9,388 bases of DNA from Rhodospirillaceae bacterium UBA6608 (GCA_002433335.1 DJHY01000066.1:455-9842), one strand, 5' to 3'. Shown: positions 1 through 8,317, counted from the stretch's first letter. Numbers and translations: made by a program. The notes: a model not told the origin generated them from the letters alone.

Positions 1-117
1 CGGGGCGCCGCAACAATCGGTGCCCCGAGCCTTTAAGTGAAGAACCACCCCGAAAAATCGGGGCGCCTCCGGGGGTAAAATGGCACGCCCGGGCGAAACA
101 ACAGATAGGAGCCTGAT
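1..117 (+). promoter_or_regulatory. rplQ leader / spacer with two stem-loops
   Basis: This is the non-coding spacer in front of rplQ; the gene before it would be expected to be rpoA, but I cannot recognise an rpoA tail here. Two hairpins are visible. The first has arms 1-10 and 18-27 (10 pairs, one of them G-T, loop CAACAAT). The second has arms CCCCGA (48-53) and TCGGGG (58-63) around an AAAA loop. Neither is followed by a T-run, so neither looks like a standard terminator. The 9-mer CGGGGCGCC occurs at 1-9 and again at 59-67, so 19-27 could pair with either copy. A ribosome binding site (TAGGAG, 106-111) sits just before the rplQ ATG. The stem-loops are seen directly; any regulatory role is inference. 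Confidence 0.4.
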
Positions 118-546
118 ATGAGACACCGTAGCGGTTATCGTAAACTCAACCGTACCGCCAGCCACCGTAAGGCCATGTTCTCGAACATGACCGTGTCGCT
201 GCTGACCCACGAACAGATCACCACGACCCTGCCGAAAGCCAAGGAACTGCGTCGCGTCGTCGACCGCATGATCACCCTGGGCAAGAAGGGTTCGCTGCAC
301 CATCGCCGTCAGGCCGCGTCGTTCCTGCGTGATGACGCCGCGTTGGCCAAGCTGTTCGGCCCGATCGCCGAGCGCTACAAGGAACGCCCGGGTGGTTACA
401 CCCGCGTCCTGAAAGCCGGCTTCCGTTATGGCGACGCCGCGCCGATGGCCGTTATCGAACTGGTCGATCGCGATCCGGACGCCAAGGGCGCCGACGACAA
501 AGCGCGTCACGAAGCGGAAATGGAAGCCGCTGAAGCCGTCGAATAA
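118..546 (+). CDS. rplQ: 50S ribosomal protein L17 (bL17)
   Basis: Structural protein of the large ribosomal subunit. The 142-residue product opens with [20 protein letters not shown], the highly conserved N-terminus of L17, followed by the family's [20 protein letters not shown] segment and the [10 protein letters not shown] / [13 protein letters not shown] region. The extra acidic, alanine-rich tail (residues 122-142) makes it a little longer than the E. coli protein (about 127 residues), as is common in Alphaproteobacteria. The ATG start is preceded by TAGGAG at a good distance and gives the canonical first residues, so the start is secure. L17 normally closes the rpsM-rpsK-rpsD-rpoA-rplQ operon, and a strong terminator follows 24 bases after the stop, which fits. 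Confidence 0.98.
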   Translation: MRHRSGYRKLNRTASHRKAMFSNMTVSLLTHEQITTTLPKAKELRRVVDRMITLGKKGSLHHRRQAASFLRDDAALAKLFGPIAERYKERPGGYTRVLKAGFRYGDAAPMAVIELVDRDPDAKGADDKARHEAEMEAAEAVE

Positions 547-570
547 GACGACTGGTGACCAAGGATTAGG

Positions 571-598
571 AAAAGCGCGGCTTCGGCCGCGCTTTTTC
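571..598 (+). terminator. rho-independent terminator after rplQ
   Basis: AAAAGCGCGGC (571-581) and GCCGCGCTTTT (586-596) form a perfect 11-base-pair stem around a TTCG tetraloop, with a run of five T's (593-597). It lies just after the rplQ stop and should end the ribosomal-protein operon, separating it from the protease gene downstream. Confidence 0.93.
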
Positions 599-629
599 GT
601 TTCTAACCTACATTGGCGAGGCCTTGACC

Positions 630-658
630 TTGCCACAAACGGGCTAAATCTTGCTAAG
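630..658 (+). promoter_or_regulatory. possible promoter of the degP-rarA-crcB-rluC unit (weak)
   Basis: Between the rplQ terminator and the protease gene there must be a new promoter. The best pair I can find is TTGCCA (630-635) and GCTAAG (653-658) with 17 bases between them. An overlapping TTGACC (624-629) is a better -35 hexamer but has no good -10 partner at normal spacing. Matches to consensus are modest, so this is only a candidate. Confidence 0.25.
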
Positions 659-723
659 AACACGGTCCTGGGAGCGCATTCCCGACCGATGTTCCCGCCA
701 CCACAGTTTCGGAGCCCCCACCG

Positions 724-2168
<1,445 letters not shown>

Positions 2169-2172
<4 letters not shown>

Positions 2173-3485
2173 GCACGCTTTTCGAAAACAAAGCAGAACG
2201 CCCGCTGGCGGACCGCCTGCGGCCAAAGACCATTGCCGACGTTGTCGGACAAGGGCATCTGACCGGCCCCGAGGGGTTCATCGGGCGGGTGGTCAAATCC
2301 GGAAAGCTCAATTCGATCATCTTCTGGGGGCCGCCGGGCACCGGCAAGACGACCATGGCTCGCTTGCTGGCGGATCATGTGTCGCTGCATTTTGAGCCGT
2401 TGTCGGCGGTGTTCTCCGGCGTGGCCGACTTGCGCAAGGTGTTCGATCGGGCCAAAGAGCGGCGACGGATCGGGCAGGGGACGTTGCTGTTCATCGACGA
2501 AATCCATCGTTTCAACCGGGCGCAGCAGGACGGATTCCTGCCTTATGTCGAAGACGGTACGGTCGTGCTGATCGGGGCGACGACAGAGAATCCGTCGTTC
2601 GAACTCAATCCTGCGCTGCTGTCGCGCTGTCAGGTCTTGGTCCTGAACCGGTTGGATGCCGCCGCCCTGGAGGAATTGATGTCCAGGGCCGAGGCGGAGT
2701 TGGGGCACCCGCTGCCGCTGGATGCCGATGCCCGCCAAGCCATGGCGGCCATGGCCGATGGGGATGGCCGGTACCTTTTGAACCTGGTCGAGAACCTGGA
2801 TGCGATGGGGCTGGAAGAACCCCTGAATCCGGCGGGCCTGGCCGAGGCGGTGCAAAAGCGCATGCCGCTCTATGACAAAGGCCAGGAAAGCCACTACAAC
2901 CTGATCAGCGCCTTGCACAAGTCACTGCGCGGTTCAGACGTCGACGCGGCCCTGTATTGGCTGTCGCGGATGTTGGATGGCGGCGAGGATCCTTTGTACA
3001 TCGCCCGGCGGCTTACGCGATTCGCTTCGGAAGACATCGGAATGGCCGATCCGCAGGCCCTGGTGCAGACCTTGGCCGCCTGGGACACGTTCGAGCGGCT
3101 GGGCTCGCCGGAAGGCGAGTTGGCCCTGGTTCAGGCCACTGTCTACCTGGCGACCGCACCTAAATCCAACGCGCTGTACAAGGCGCAGAGCGCCGCCCGC
3201 CGTACGGCAAGGCAGACCGGCTCGCTGATGCCGCCGAAACATATTTTGAACGCGCCGACCAAGCTGATGCAGGAATTGGACTACGGCAAAGGCTATGCCT
3301 ATGACCACGACGCGGAAGATGGCTTTTCCGGACAGAACTATTTCCCGGATGGTATGGGGCGCACTAAACTGTATTCACCCAAAGACATCGGATTCGAACG
3401 AGAGGTCGGTAAGCGATTGGCTTATTGGGAAAAATTACGCCGCGAAAAGAGCAATAGGGACGACGGCGGCTCTTCTTCCGACTAA
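2169..3485 (+). CDS. rarA: replication-associated recombination protein A (RarA/MgsA), AAA+ ATPase
   Basis: Cytoplasmic AAA+ ATPase related to clamp loaders and RuvB, acting at stalled replication forks. The 438-residue product (E. coli RarA 447) shows RPLADRLRPKTIADVVGQ near the N-terminus, Walker A GPPGTGKT (54-61), Walker B LLFIDE (106-111) followed by IHRFNRAQQ, sensor 1 GATTENPSFELN (136-147) and an arginine finger in LLSRC (Arg153). The C-terminal half carries the MgsA-type lid and tetramerisation region (SRMLDGGEDPLYIARRL, EDIGMADPQA, TAPKSNALY). The only start that retains the conserved N-terminus is TTG at 2169, forming a TTGA overlap with the degP stop. No Shine-Dalgarno sequence lies at normal spacing (GAAGG directly abuts the TTG), so translation is probably coupled to degP. 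Confidence 0.95.
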
Positions 3486-3537
3486 AATGTGTGAAATGCG
3501 GTCGAGGCTGTCGTTACCGCGAAATGAGGACTGAGGG

Positions 3538-3915
3538 ATGAAATTGCTGTTCGCCGTGGCCATGGGCGGCGCCGTCGGGGCAATGGGCCGTTTTCTGGTG
3601 ATGAATGCCGTCGGCAGTGCGATGGGCCATGGTTTCCCTTGGGGCACCTTCGCGGTGAACCTGATCGGCTCTTTCATCCTCGGCGCATTGATTGAGGTCA
3701 GCGCCTTGCACTGGTCGCCGTCGCCCGAGGTCCGGGCCTTCCTGGTCGTCGGTATGTTGGGGGCATTCACGACGTTCTCCACCTTCTCGCTGGATTCCTA
3801 CACCCTGATTGAGCGGGGACAGTTCGGTCCGGTTGCCGCCTATATCGCCGGATCGGTGGTTATGGGCGTGCTCGGCCTATGGGCGGGCATGAGCCTGTTT
3901 CGGCAGGTATTGTGA
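3538..3915 (+). CDS. crcB: fluoride ion channel CrcB/FluC
   Basis: Small inner-membrane channel that exports fluoride; the family works as an antiparallel dual-topology dimer. The 125-residue product has four hydrophobic segments (roughly 4-26, 35-57, 66-88, 97-120) and the family signatures: GGAVGAMGRF at the N-terminus, WGTFAVNLIGSFILG with Asn41 in the pore-lining helix, and GMLGAFTTFSTFS (73-84) with the pore phenylalanines and the helix break around the central sodium site. The ATG has GAGGA/GAGG purine tracts just upstream. A 52-base gap separates it from rarA; I looked there for the fluoride riboswitch found before many crcB genes and do not see one, so expression is probably just that of the operon. 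It overlaps the next gene by one base. Confidence 0.96.
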   Translation: MKLLFAVAMGGAVGAMGRFLVMNAVGSAMGHGFPWGTFAVNLIGSFILGALIEVSALHWSPSPEVRAFLVVGMLGAFTTFSTFSLDSYTLIERGQFGPVAAYIAGSVVMGVLGLWAGMSLFRQVL

Positions 3916-4937
3916 TGCCCGAATCGAAGACCGATGCCAAAGGCCGCAAAGTAACCGCCGACGAGGATGGTCTGCGCCTCGACCGATGGCTGAAGCAGCA
4001 TTACCCGGACCTGCCGTTCGGGCAGGTGCAGAAGCTTCTTCGGACCGGGCAGATCCGGGTCGATGGGCATCGCGCCAAAAGTAACACCCGCATCGAGGCC
4101 GGACAGGAAGTCCGCATGCCGCCGAGCCTTCGCGGCGAGGGGGCAGCCCCGACCGCCGCCAGCCGCCCAAAGCCGAAAGAAAAGCCGCAGGCCAAGGTTT
4201 CCAGCGGTGAGATCAAGGATATTCAGGCCCGCGTCCTGTATCGGGACAAAGACATCCTGGTGATCGACAAGCCTGCAGGGCTGGCAGTGCAGGGCGGTTC
4301 GGGTATCGGTCGCCATCTTGATGCGATGCTGGATGGTTTGCAGTTCGATGCCGCCGAGCGGCCCCGGCTGACCCATCGCCTGGATAAAGACACCTCGGGC
4401 GTTTTGGTCTTGGCCCGGACCCGTAAGGCCGCGCAATGGCTGACCGAGGGGTTCCGCCGCAAAACCATCAAGAAGCTCTATTGGGCCGCCGTTGCCGGGG
4501 TTCCGGAGATCTACACGGGGCGCATCCGGTTGGACCTGGGGAAGCGTCGGGGGGCCGGTGGTCAGGAAAAAATGGATGCCGAGGCCGAGGACGCAAAGCG
4601 GGCCGAAACCCTTTATCGCGTCGTCGACAAAGCTGGGAAAAAGGCCTCTTGGCTGGCTATGGAGCCAGTTACAGGGCGCACGCACCAATTGCGCGCCCAT
4701 GCGCAGGCCATGGGTACGCCTATCCTGGGGGATGGTAAATACGGGGGTGCCGCTGCGTTTCTGGACCTGCCTTTCAAACTTCGTATGTTGCAACTGCATG
4801 CCCGACGGATTGTGATCAGCAGGCCCGGCGGTGGCGTGGTGGATGTAAAGGCGCCGTTGCCTCCCCATATGAAGGAATTGTGGAAAACATTGGGTTTTTC
4901 GACGGATGGGGAAGCCGACGAGCTTTTCGAGGAGTAG
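3915..4937 (+). CDS. rluC: RluA-family 23S rRNA pseudouridine synthase, RluC type
   Basis: Converts uridines of 23S rRNA to pseudouridine; E. coli RluC acts at positions 955, 2504 and 2580. The 340-residue product has an S4 RNA-binding domain (about 18-70: LRLDRWLKQHYPDLPFGQVQKLL in two parts, then TGQIRVDG), a Lys/Pro-rich linker (about 74-98), and the synthase domain. The catalytic motif HRLDKDTSG (154-162) gives Asp157 as the nucleophile; GRTHQLRAH (254-262) is the second family signature, followed by PILGDGKYGG. The reading frame stays open upstream into crcB, but the ATG at 3915 (TGATG overlap with the crcB stop) gives the natural start, and upstream in-frame sequence encodes crcB in another frame. 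An exact RluC rather than RluD-like specificity is likely from the S4 plus synthase layout but not proven. Confidence 0.92.
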   Translation: MPESKTDAKGRKVTADEDGLRLDRWLKQHYPDLPFGQVQKLLRTGQIRVDGHRAKSNTRIEAGQEVRMPPSLRGEGAAPTAASRPKPKEKPQAKVSSGEIKDIQARVLYRDKDILVIDKPAGLAVQGGSGIGRHLDAMLDGLQFDAAERPRLTHRLDKDTSGVLVLARTRKAAQWLTEGFRRKTIKKLYWAAVAGVPEIYTGRIRLDLGKRRGAGGQEKMDAEAEDAKRAETLYRVVDKAGKKASWLAMEPVTGRTHQLRAHAQAMGTPILGDGKYGGAAAFLDLPFKLRMLQLHARRIVISRPGGGVVDVKAPLPPHMKELWKTLGFSTDGEADELFEE

Positions 4938-4949
4938 GGGAGAAAACAA

Positions 4950-4962
4950 GGGGCGAAGCCCC
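4950..4962 (+). other. short GC hairpin after rluC
   Basis: GGGGC (4950-4954) and GCCCC (4958-4962) pair around a GAA loop, 13 bases after the rluC stop. There is no T-run after it, so it is at best a weak terminator or an mRNA-end stabiliser. The rest of 4938-5000 shows no convincing promoter. Confidence 0.3.
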
Positions 4963-5000
4963 GCTGAACAGGAACTTCATACCCCAAGGGTGGAATGTTC

Positions 5001-5168
5001 ATGAATTCTATCATTGCATTGTATGCAGAATTGCCTTTGTCTGGAGCGCATCGGTTGCTCCGAACGCAACTATTTGGCATGGGTATTGCGTGCTTGCAGA
5101 AACAGATCGGGCGGGAGCACTATTCGCCCATGTCAGAGACCAGAGACGATGCGCCTACTCCTAGTTGA
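5001..5168 (+). CDS. possible 55-residue small protein / leader ORF upstream of the response regulator
   Basis: An ATG at 5001, preceded by AAGGGTGG (4987-4994, a good ribosome binding site at sensible spacing), opens a 55-codon frame ending in TGA at 5166-5168. It begins MNSIIALYAELPLSGAHRLL and has an amphipathic-looking helical middle (about 15-37, ending in MGIACLQKQIG) and a polar tail ending DDAPTPS. It overlaps the response regulator start by 20 bases in a different frame. That regulator has only a poor ribosome binding site of its own, so coupling is plausible. I recognise no family. Only 29 of 55 codons end in G or C by my count, less than in the neighbouring genes, which counts against long-conserved coding or hints at foreign origin. 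It could also be a chance ORF in a leader. Confidence 0.45.
   Translation: MNSIIALYAELPLSGAHRLLRTQLFGMGIACLQKQIGREHYSPMSETRDDAPTPS
5015..5027. repeat. 13-bp palindrome TGCATTGTATGCA
   Basis: TGCAT and ATGCA form a perfect inverted repeat around a TGT centre in the AT-richer leader upstream of the response regulator, inside the 55-codon ORF. It could be an operator half-site pair or a small hairpin. GAATT flanks it on both sides (5003-5007 and 5028-5032, 25 bases apart). The symmetry is seen directly; any binding role is inference. Confidence 0.25.
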
Positions 5169-5832
5169 AGATCACCATCGGTTTGCCGAGTCCATTAAAT
5201 TGGGGCTCGAGCACGAATCTTTTGCCGTCGATTCGGTGGATTCGGGTGGCGCTGCCGATGCGGCGGTCGCCAGCATTCAGTATGACGCGATCATTCTAGA
5301 TCTAGGCCTGCCGGATACCGATGGTTTGACGCTGCTGAAGCAGTGGCGGGAGCAGGGGAATATGGTGCCGGTCATCATTCTGACGGCGCGCGACGGCCTG
5401 GATGACCGGGTGAAGGGCCTGAACACCGGTGCCGACGATTACCTGTTGAAGCCGTTCGAGATGGAAGAACTGGTGGCGCGCATTCGGGCCTTGCTGCGCC
5501 GTCCCGGCGGTGTTTTGGGCTTGGTCATGACCGCGGGCAACGTTTCGTTCGATACGACGGCCCGCGAGGTTCGAATTGACGATCAGCCGATCTCCATTTC
5601 CCGGCGGGAGATGGGCGTGTTAGAACAGCTTATGCGCCGATACGGGCGGGTCGTGCCCAAATCGGTCCTGGAAGACAAAATTTATGGCTTTGACGAAGAG
5701 GTTTCCTCGAATTCCGTCGAAGTCCACGTGTCCAGACTGCGAAAAAGACTTTCAAAAAACGGAGCTAACGTCAGCGTTCATACCCTTCGTGGTGTGGGCT
5801 ATCTGCTGTCCGAAGGCGCCTTAAACAATTGA
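5149..5832 (+). CDS. OmpR/PhoB-family two-component response regulator
   Basis: Transcription factor activated by phosphorylation. The 227-residue product has a receiver domain (1-115) with acidic pocket Glu7-Asp8 (LLLVEDHH), phospho-acceptor Asp51 in IILDLGLP, Thr79 in ILTARDG and Lys101 in LLKPFEMEE. A winged-helix DNA-binding domain follows (about 127-222: VSFDTTAREVRI, ISRREMGVLEQL, recognition-helix region NSVEVHVSRLRKRL, wing TLRGVGYLL). The start at 5149 gives the standard MRLLLVEDH beginning. The frame is open back to 5014, but that extension is a cysteine-rich stretch unlike any receiver domain and overlaps the small ORF. Only GAGA-like purines precede the ATG. It is followed after 17 bases by the DUF2336 gene and then by a kinase, its probable partner. 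The target genes cannot be told from sequence. Confidence 0.93.
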   Translation: MRLLLVEDHHRFAESIKLGLEHESFAVDSVDSGGAADAAVASIQYDAIILDLGLPDTDGLTLLKQWREQGNMVPVIILTARDGLDDRVKGLNTGADDYLLKPFEMEELVARIRALLRRPGGVLGLVMTAGNVSFDTTAREVRIDDQPISISRREMGVLEQLMRRYGRVVPKSVLEDKIYGFDEEVSSNSVEVHVSRLRKRLSKNGANVSVHTLRGVGYLLSEGALNN

Positions 5833-5849
5833 CCAGCTTGAAATAGACG

Positions 5850-7001
5850 ATGAACGAAAATCAGGATAACGGCGAACCCACGGTCGACCACGAGTTTCTT
5901 CTGAACCTCGCGCGCGAAAAGTCGACGATGGGTCGGGCAAAGTTGACCGAAACCATCTTGGACCTGTTCGAAAACAAGGGCGATGCCCTGACCGATCGGG
6001 AACGGGCCCTGATGTTCGGTATTTTGCGCAGCGTCGTGCGCGAAATCGAAATGTCGGTCCGCCGCGGCGTGGCGCAGCAACTGGCCGGTTTTGAAGATAT
6101 CCCGGAAGACCTGATCCGTATCCTCGCCAACGATGAAATCGAAGTCGCCTATCCGGTGCTGACGGAATCGGGGTTGTTGAAGGATTCCGACCTGATCGAG
6201 ATCATCCGCCACCGGACGTTGGAACATCAGCTGGCCGTCGCCATTCGCCAGAACATCAGCGAGGCGGTGTCCCAGGCATTGGTTGAGACTGGCAACGAAC
6301 GCGTCGTGGTGACCTTGTTGAAAAACGAGAACGCCAAAATCTCGCAAAGCACGATGGAATATCTGGTCGAGCAGTCGAAACGCGTCGATACCTTCCAAGA
6401 ACCGATCCTGCACCGTGAAGAACTGCGCCCTGATTTGGCGCAGCGCATGTTCATGTGGGTGTCGGCCGCTCTCCGTGAATTCATCATGGAGAACTTCAAG
6501 CTGGACCAGTCTGTTCTCGATGACATGTTGGAGCAGATCGCCGCGCGTGAATCTGGCGCAGCACCGGAATTGTCGAACCATCTCAAGGTCAACGAGCTTG
6601 CGGCCAACCTGGAACGCGAGGGAATGGTTTCGCCGGAAATGCTGATTACGGCATTGGGGCAGGGCGAGGTCTCGTTGTTCCTGGCACTGTTCTCGCGCCT
6701 GACCGGGATTCGTGAATATCTGGCCAAACGCATTCTGTTCGAACCGGGCGGCGAGGGATTGGCGATTTGCTGCAAGGCGGTTGGCCTGACCAAGGACGAG
6801 TTCGCCCAAATCTTCCGGTATTCCCAATTGGTTCGGGCGCGACGCAGTGATCGGGTTGAGGAAGCCCTGGCCGACGTCATTTGGATTTATGAGGATATGT
6901 CCCGAGAAGCCGCCGCCGGCGTGCTGAAGACCTGGCGTCGAAACACAGGCTATTTGGCGGCAATTCGCCAGATTCAGTCGGCAACCCGGCGAAATGCGTG
7001 A
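5850..7001 (+). CDS. DUF2336 domain-containing helical-repeat protein
   Basis: Function unknown. The 383-residue product has no signal peptide or membrane segment and is almost entirely helical, with acidic/basic alternation and HEAT-like repetition around residues 85-185 (LANDEIEVAYPVLTES, then DLIEIIRHRTLEHQLAVAIR, ALVETGNERVVVTLLKNENA, STMEYLVEQSKRVDTFQEP). These match what I remember of the DUF2336 family of Alphaproteobacteria, including the early LTDRERALMFGILR segment and the MFMWVSAALREFI block near 200-212. A C-terminal helical domain (about 250-380) follows. No catalytic motif is apparent. It sits between a response regulator and a histidine kinase, 17 bases after the first and overlapping the second by 8, so an adaptor, sensor or output role in that pathway is the natural inference. 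The ATG at 5850 has no strong ribosome binding site. Confidence 0.85.
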   Translation: MNENQDNGEPTVDHEFLLNLAREKSTMGRAKLTETILDLFENKGDALTDRERALMFGILRSVVREIEMSVRRGVAQQLAGFEDIPEDLIRILANDEIEVAYPVLTESGLLKDSDLIEIIRHRTLEHQLAVAIRQNISEAVSQALVETGNERVVVTLLKNENAKISQSTMEYLVEQSKRVDTFQEPILHREELRPDLAQRMFMWVSAALREFIMENFKLDQSVLDDMLEQIAARESGAAPELSNHLKVNELAANLEREGMVSPEMLITALGQGEVSLFLALFSRLTGIREYLAKRILFEPGGEGLAICCKAVGLTKDEFAQIFRYSQLVRARRSDRVEEALADVIWIYEDMSREAAAGVLKTWRRNTGYLAAIRQIQSATRRNA

Positions 7002-8061
7002 GCGCAAGCCCCGTCGCTGGCCTTCCTTGGCAGCTGCGCCGGAAACCCGCGCCGCCGAAGCACTGACGCGGCTGGAGGACATCACCCGCTTGGTGTCCGA
7101 TCTTGTTTGGGAAGCCGACGCGGACTTCCGCCTGACGTTCGTTTCCGAACATGCCTATGAAGCCCTTGGCTTTCTGCCGCTTCAGCTCGAAGGCAAGTCG
7201 TTCAAGGAATTGGGGCAATTCATCGACGAGGCGGGCAATCCGCTGACGGTCGATTTCATGAAGCCGTTCCGTGAGTTGACGTTCCTGATGACGGATGCCG
7301 CCGGTGCAACGCATCGGCTCCTGATCAGTGGTTTGCCGTTCTTCGACCCGGAAAGCGGGAGCTTCTCTGGCGTTCGGGGAACTGCTCGTGACGTCACCGA
7401 GATCTTCCGCGCCGAAGTGATCCGCGCCGAACAGGAAGAACGCCAGCGCGCATTCGTCGCTGATGTCGCGCATGAACTGCGGACCCCGCTGGCCATTCTA
7501 CGGACCAAGCTGGATACCTTGCGCGATGAGACCGCGGCGACCGCATTGCGTGACGAGGTCGATGGTATGACCCGGCTGGTGTCGCAGATGCTGGCGTTCG
7601 CGCGGTATGAGTTGTTTCGCCCGGGGATGGACGAATCCGCCGATCTGAATGAGGTCTGCACATCTGTCGCGACGCATTTGGCGCCGCTGGCGATCAACGA
7701 AGACCGATCGATAGAAGTCGTGATTGATGGCGCTCCGGCATTGGTGCAAGGGTCGCCGCAGGCCTTGGAGCAGGCCGTGCGGAACCTGGTCGAAAATGCT
7801 TTGCGGCATTCGCCCGTGGGCTCGACGGTAACGGTCCGGGTTACGCCGGAACCTGCAGTTCACGTCATCGACAAGGGGCGCGGCGTGCCCCAAGAACGGC
7901 GGGAAACCATCTTTGAGCGGTTCGATCGCGCCGACCGCAGAGGTGAGGGGGCCGGCCTTGGGCTGGCGATCGTCAAACGGATTGCCGATGTGCACGGCGC
8001 CCAGGTTGGCGTTGAGGATGCATCAGGCGGCGGCGCCGACTTCTTCATCCGTTTCACCTAA
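6994..8061 (+). CDS. soluble PAS-domain sensor histidine kinase
   Basis: Autophosphorylating kinase, probably for the response regulator two genes upstream. The 355-residue product has a basic N-terminus (MRERKPRRWP), a PAS domain (about 25-137: LVWEADADFRLTFVSEHAYE, then VRGTARDVTEIFRAE), a HisKA dimerisation domain with His160 in VADVAHELRTPLAILR, and an HATPase domain: N box NLVENALRHSP (264-274, Asn268), G1 DKGRGVP (293-299), F box FERFDR (307-312) and G2 GEGAGLGLAI (317-326). There is no hydrophobic segment long enough to span a membrane, so it should act in the cytoplasm. The PAS ligand cannot be read from sequence. The ATG lies 8 bases inside the DUF2336 gene with no clear ribosome binding site, implying translational coupling and matched amounts of the two proteins. 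Confidence 0.93.
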   Translation: MRERKPRRWPSLAAAPETRAAEALTRLEDITRLVSDLVWEADADFRLTFVSEHAYEALGFLPLQLEGKSFKELGQFIDEAGNPLTVDFMKPFRELTFLMTDAAGATHRLLISGLPFFDPESGSFSGVRGTARDVTEIFRAEVIRAEQEERQRAFVADVAHELRTPLAILRTKLDTLRDETAATALRDEVDGMTRLVSQMLAFARYELFRPGMDESADLNEVCTSVATHLAPLAINEDRSIEVVIDGAPALVQGSPQALEQAVRNLVENALRHSPVGSTVTVRVTPEPAVHVIDKGRGVPQERRETIFERFDRADRRGEGAGLGLAIVKRIADVHGAQVGVEDASGGGADFFIRFT

Positions 8062-8065
8062 CGGG

Positions 8066-8088
8066 AACGGCACCCTCGGCCGTTTGTC
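8066..8088 (+). terminator. weak terminator-like hairpin after the kinase gene
   Basis: AACGGC (8066-8071) and GCCGTT (8079-8084) pair around a 7-base loop, starting 4 bases after the kinase stop, followed by TGTC with only a short T-run. The position is right for the end of the operon, but the signal is weak and read-through to 8317 is possible. Confidence 0.3.
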
Positions 8089-8154
8089 TCAATTATGTAC
8101 CGATTGTCAGGTAGTGGTCAGCTTTATGGCGGACACTCGAACCTACGAATTCAC

Positions 8155-8317
8155 TTCGGGGTTGAGGGCGATGCTGGCCTCCCTCGGATGCGGTGGGCCT
8201 CGGATCGGACTGATCGTTCACCACTCTTACATATTCACCGTACCGTCGCAGATCAAAACGATTTGCGGCGGCTCACCCTCGAAACTTAAAGCCGCTCTGT
8301 TGGGCGGCTTTTTTTTT
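8155..8317 (+). ncRNA. candidate structured small RNA or structured 3' UTR
   Basis: This non-coding stretch folds on paper into adjoining helices. TTCGGGGTTGAG (8155-8166) pairs with CTCACCCTCGAA (8272-8283), 11 of 12 positions counting one G-U. TGCGGTG (8189-8195) pairs with CACCGTA (8236-8242), 7 of 7 with one G-U. CCGTCGCAGATC (8243-8254) pairs with GATTTGCGGCGG (8260-8271), 12 of 12 with two G-U, around an AAAAC loop. The last two helices and the first abut with no unpaired base between them, and a strong terminator follows after 4 bases. A competing GAGGG/CCCTC hairpin (8164-8168 with 8181-8185) is possible. I see no tRNA, SRP RNA or tmRNA signature. The only promoter hint is TTGTCA (8104-8109) with TATGGC (8125-8130) at a short 15-base spacing. 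The 5' end is unknown; it may equally be the kinase mRNA's 3' UTR. Confidence 0.4.
8288..8317 (+). terminator. strong rho-independent terminator (+ strand)
   Basis: AAAGCCGC (8288-8295) and GCGGCTTT (8304-8311) form an 8-bp stem with an 8-base loop, running into nine T's (8309-8317). It ends either the two-component operon or a separate small RNA that lies between 8062 and here. Confidence 0.9.

Noticed and set aside
3486..3537. Possible fluoride riboswitch before crcB
   Set aside because: The 52-base gap is too short and lacks the conserved segments of the crcB motif; only a 5-bp GCGGT/ACCGC hairpin is present.
3879..3914. Longer rluC starting inside crcB
   Set aside because: The extension reads the end of crcB in another frame; the TGATG overlap at 3913-3917 is the usual arrangement for coupled genes.
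4971..4999. GGAAC at 4971-4975 as a -35 element of an EcfG-type general stress promoter
   Set aside because: The GTT that could serve as the -10 element lies 21 bases downstream, not the 16-17 expected.
5014..5148. N-terminal extension of the response regulator from an ATG at 5014
   Set aside because: The 45 extra residues are cysteine-rich and unlike a receiver domain, and MRLLLVEDH at 5149 is the standard beginning of the family.
8131..8151. tRNA T-arm-like GGTTCGAGT on the - strand
   Set aside because: The flanking bases do not form a T-stem and no acceptor, D or anticodon arm can be built around it.
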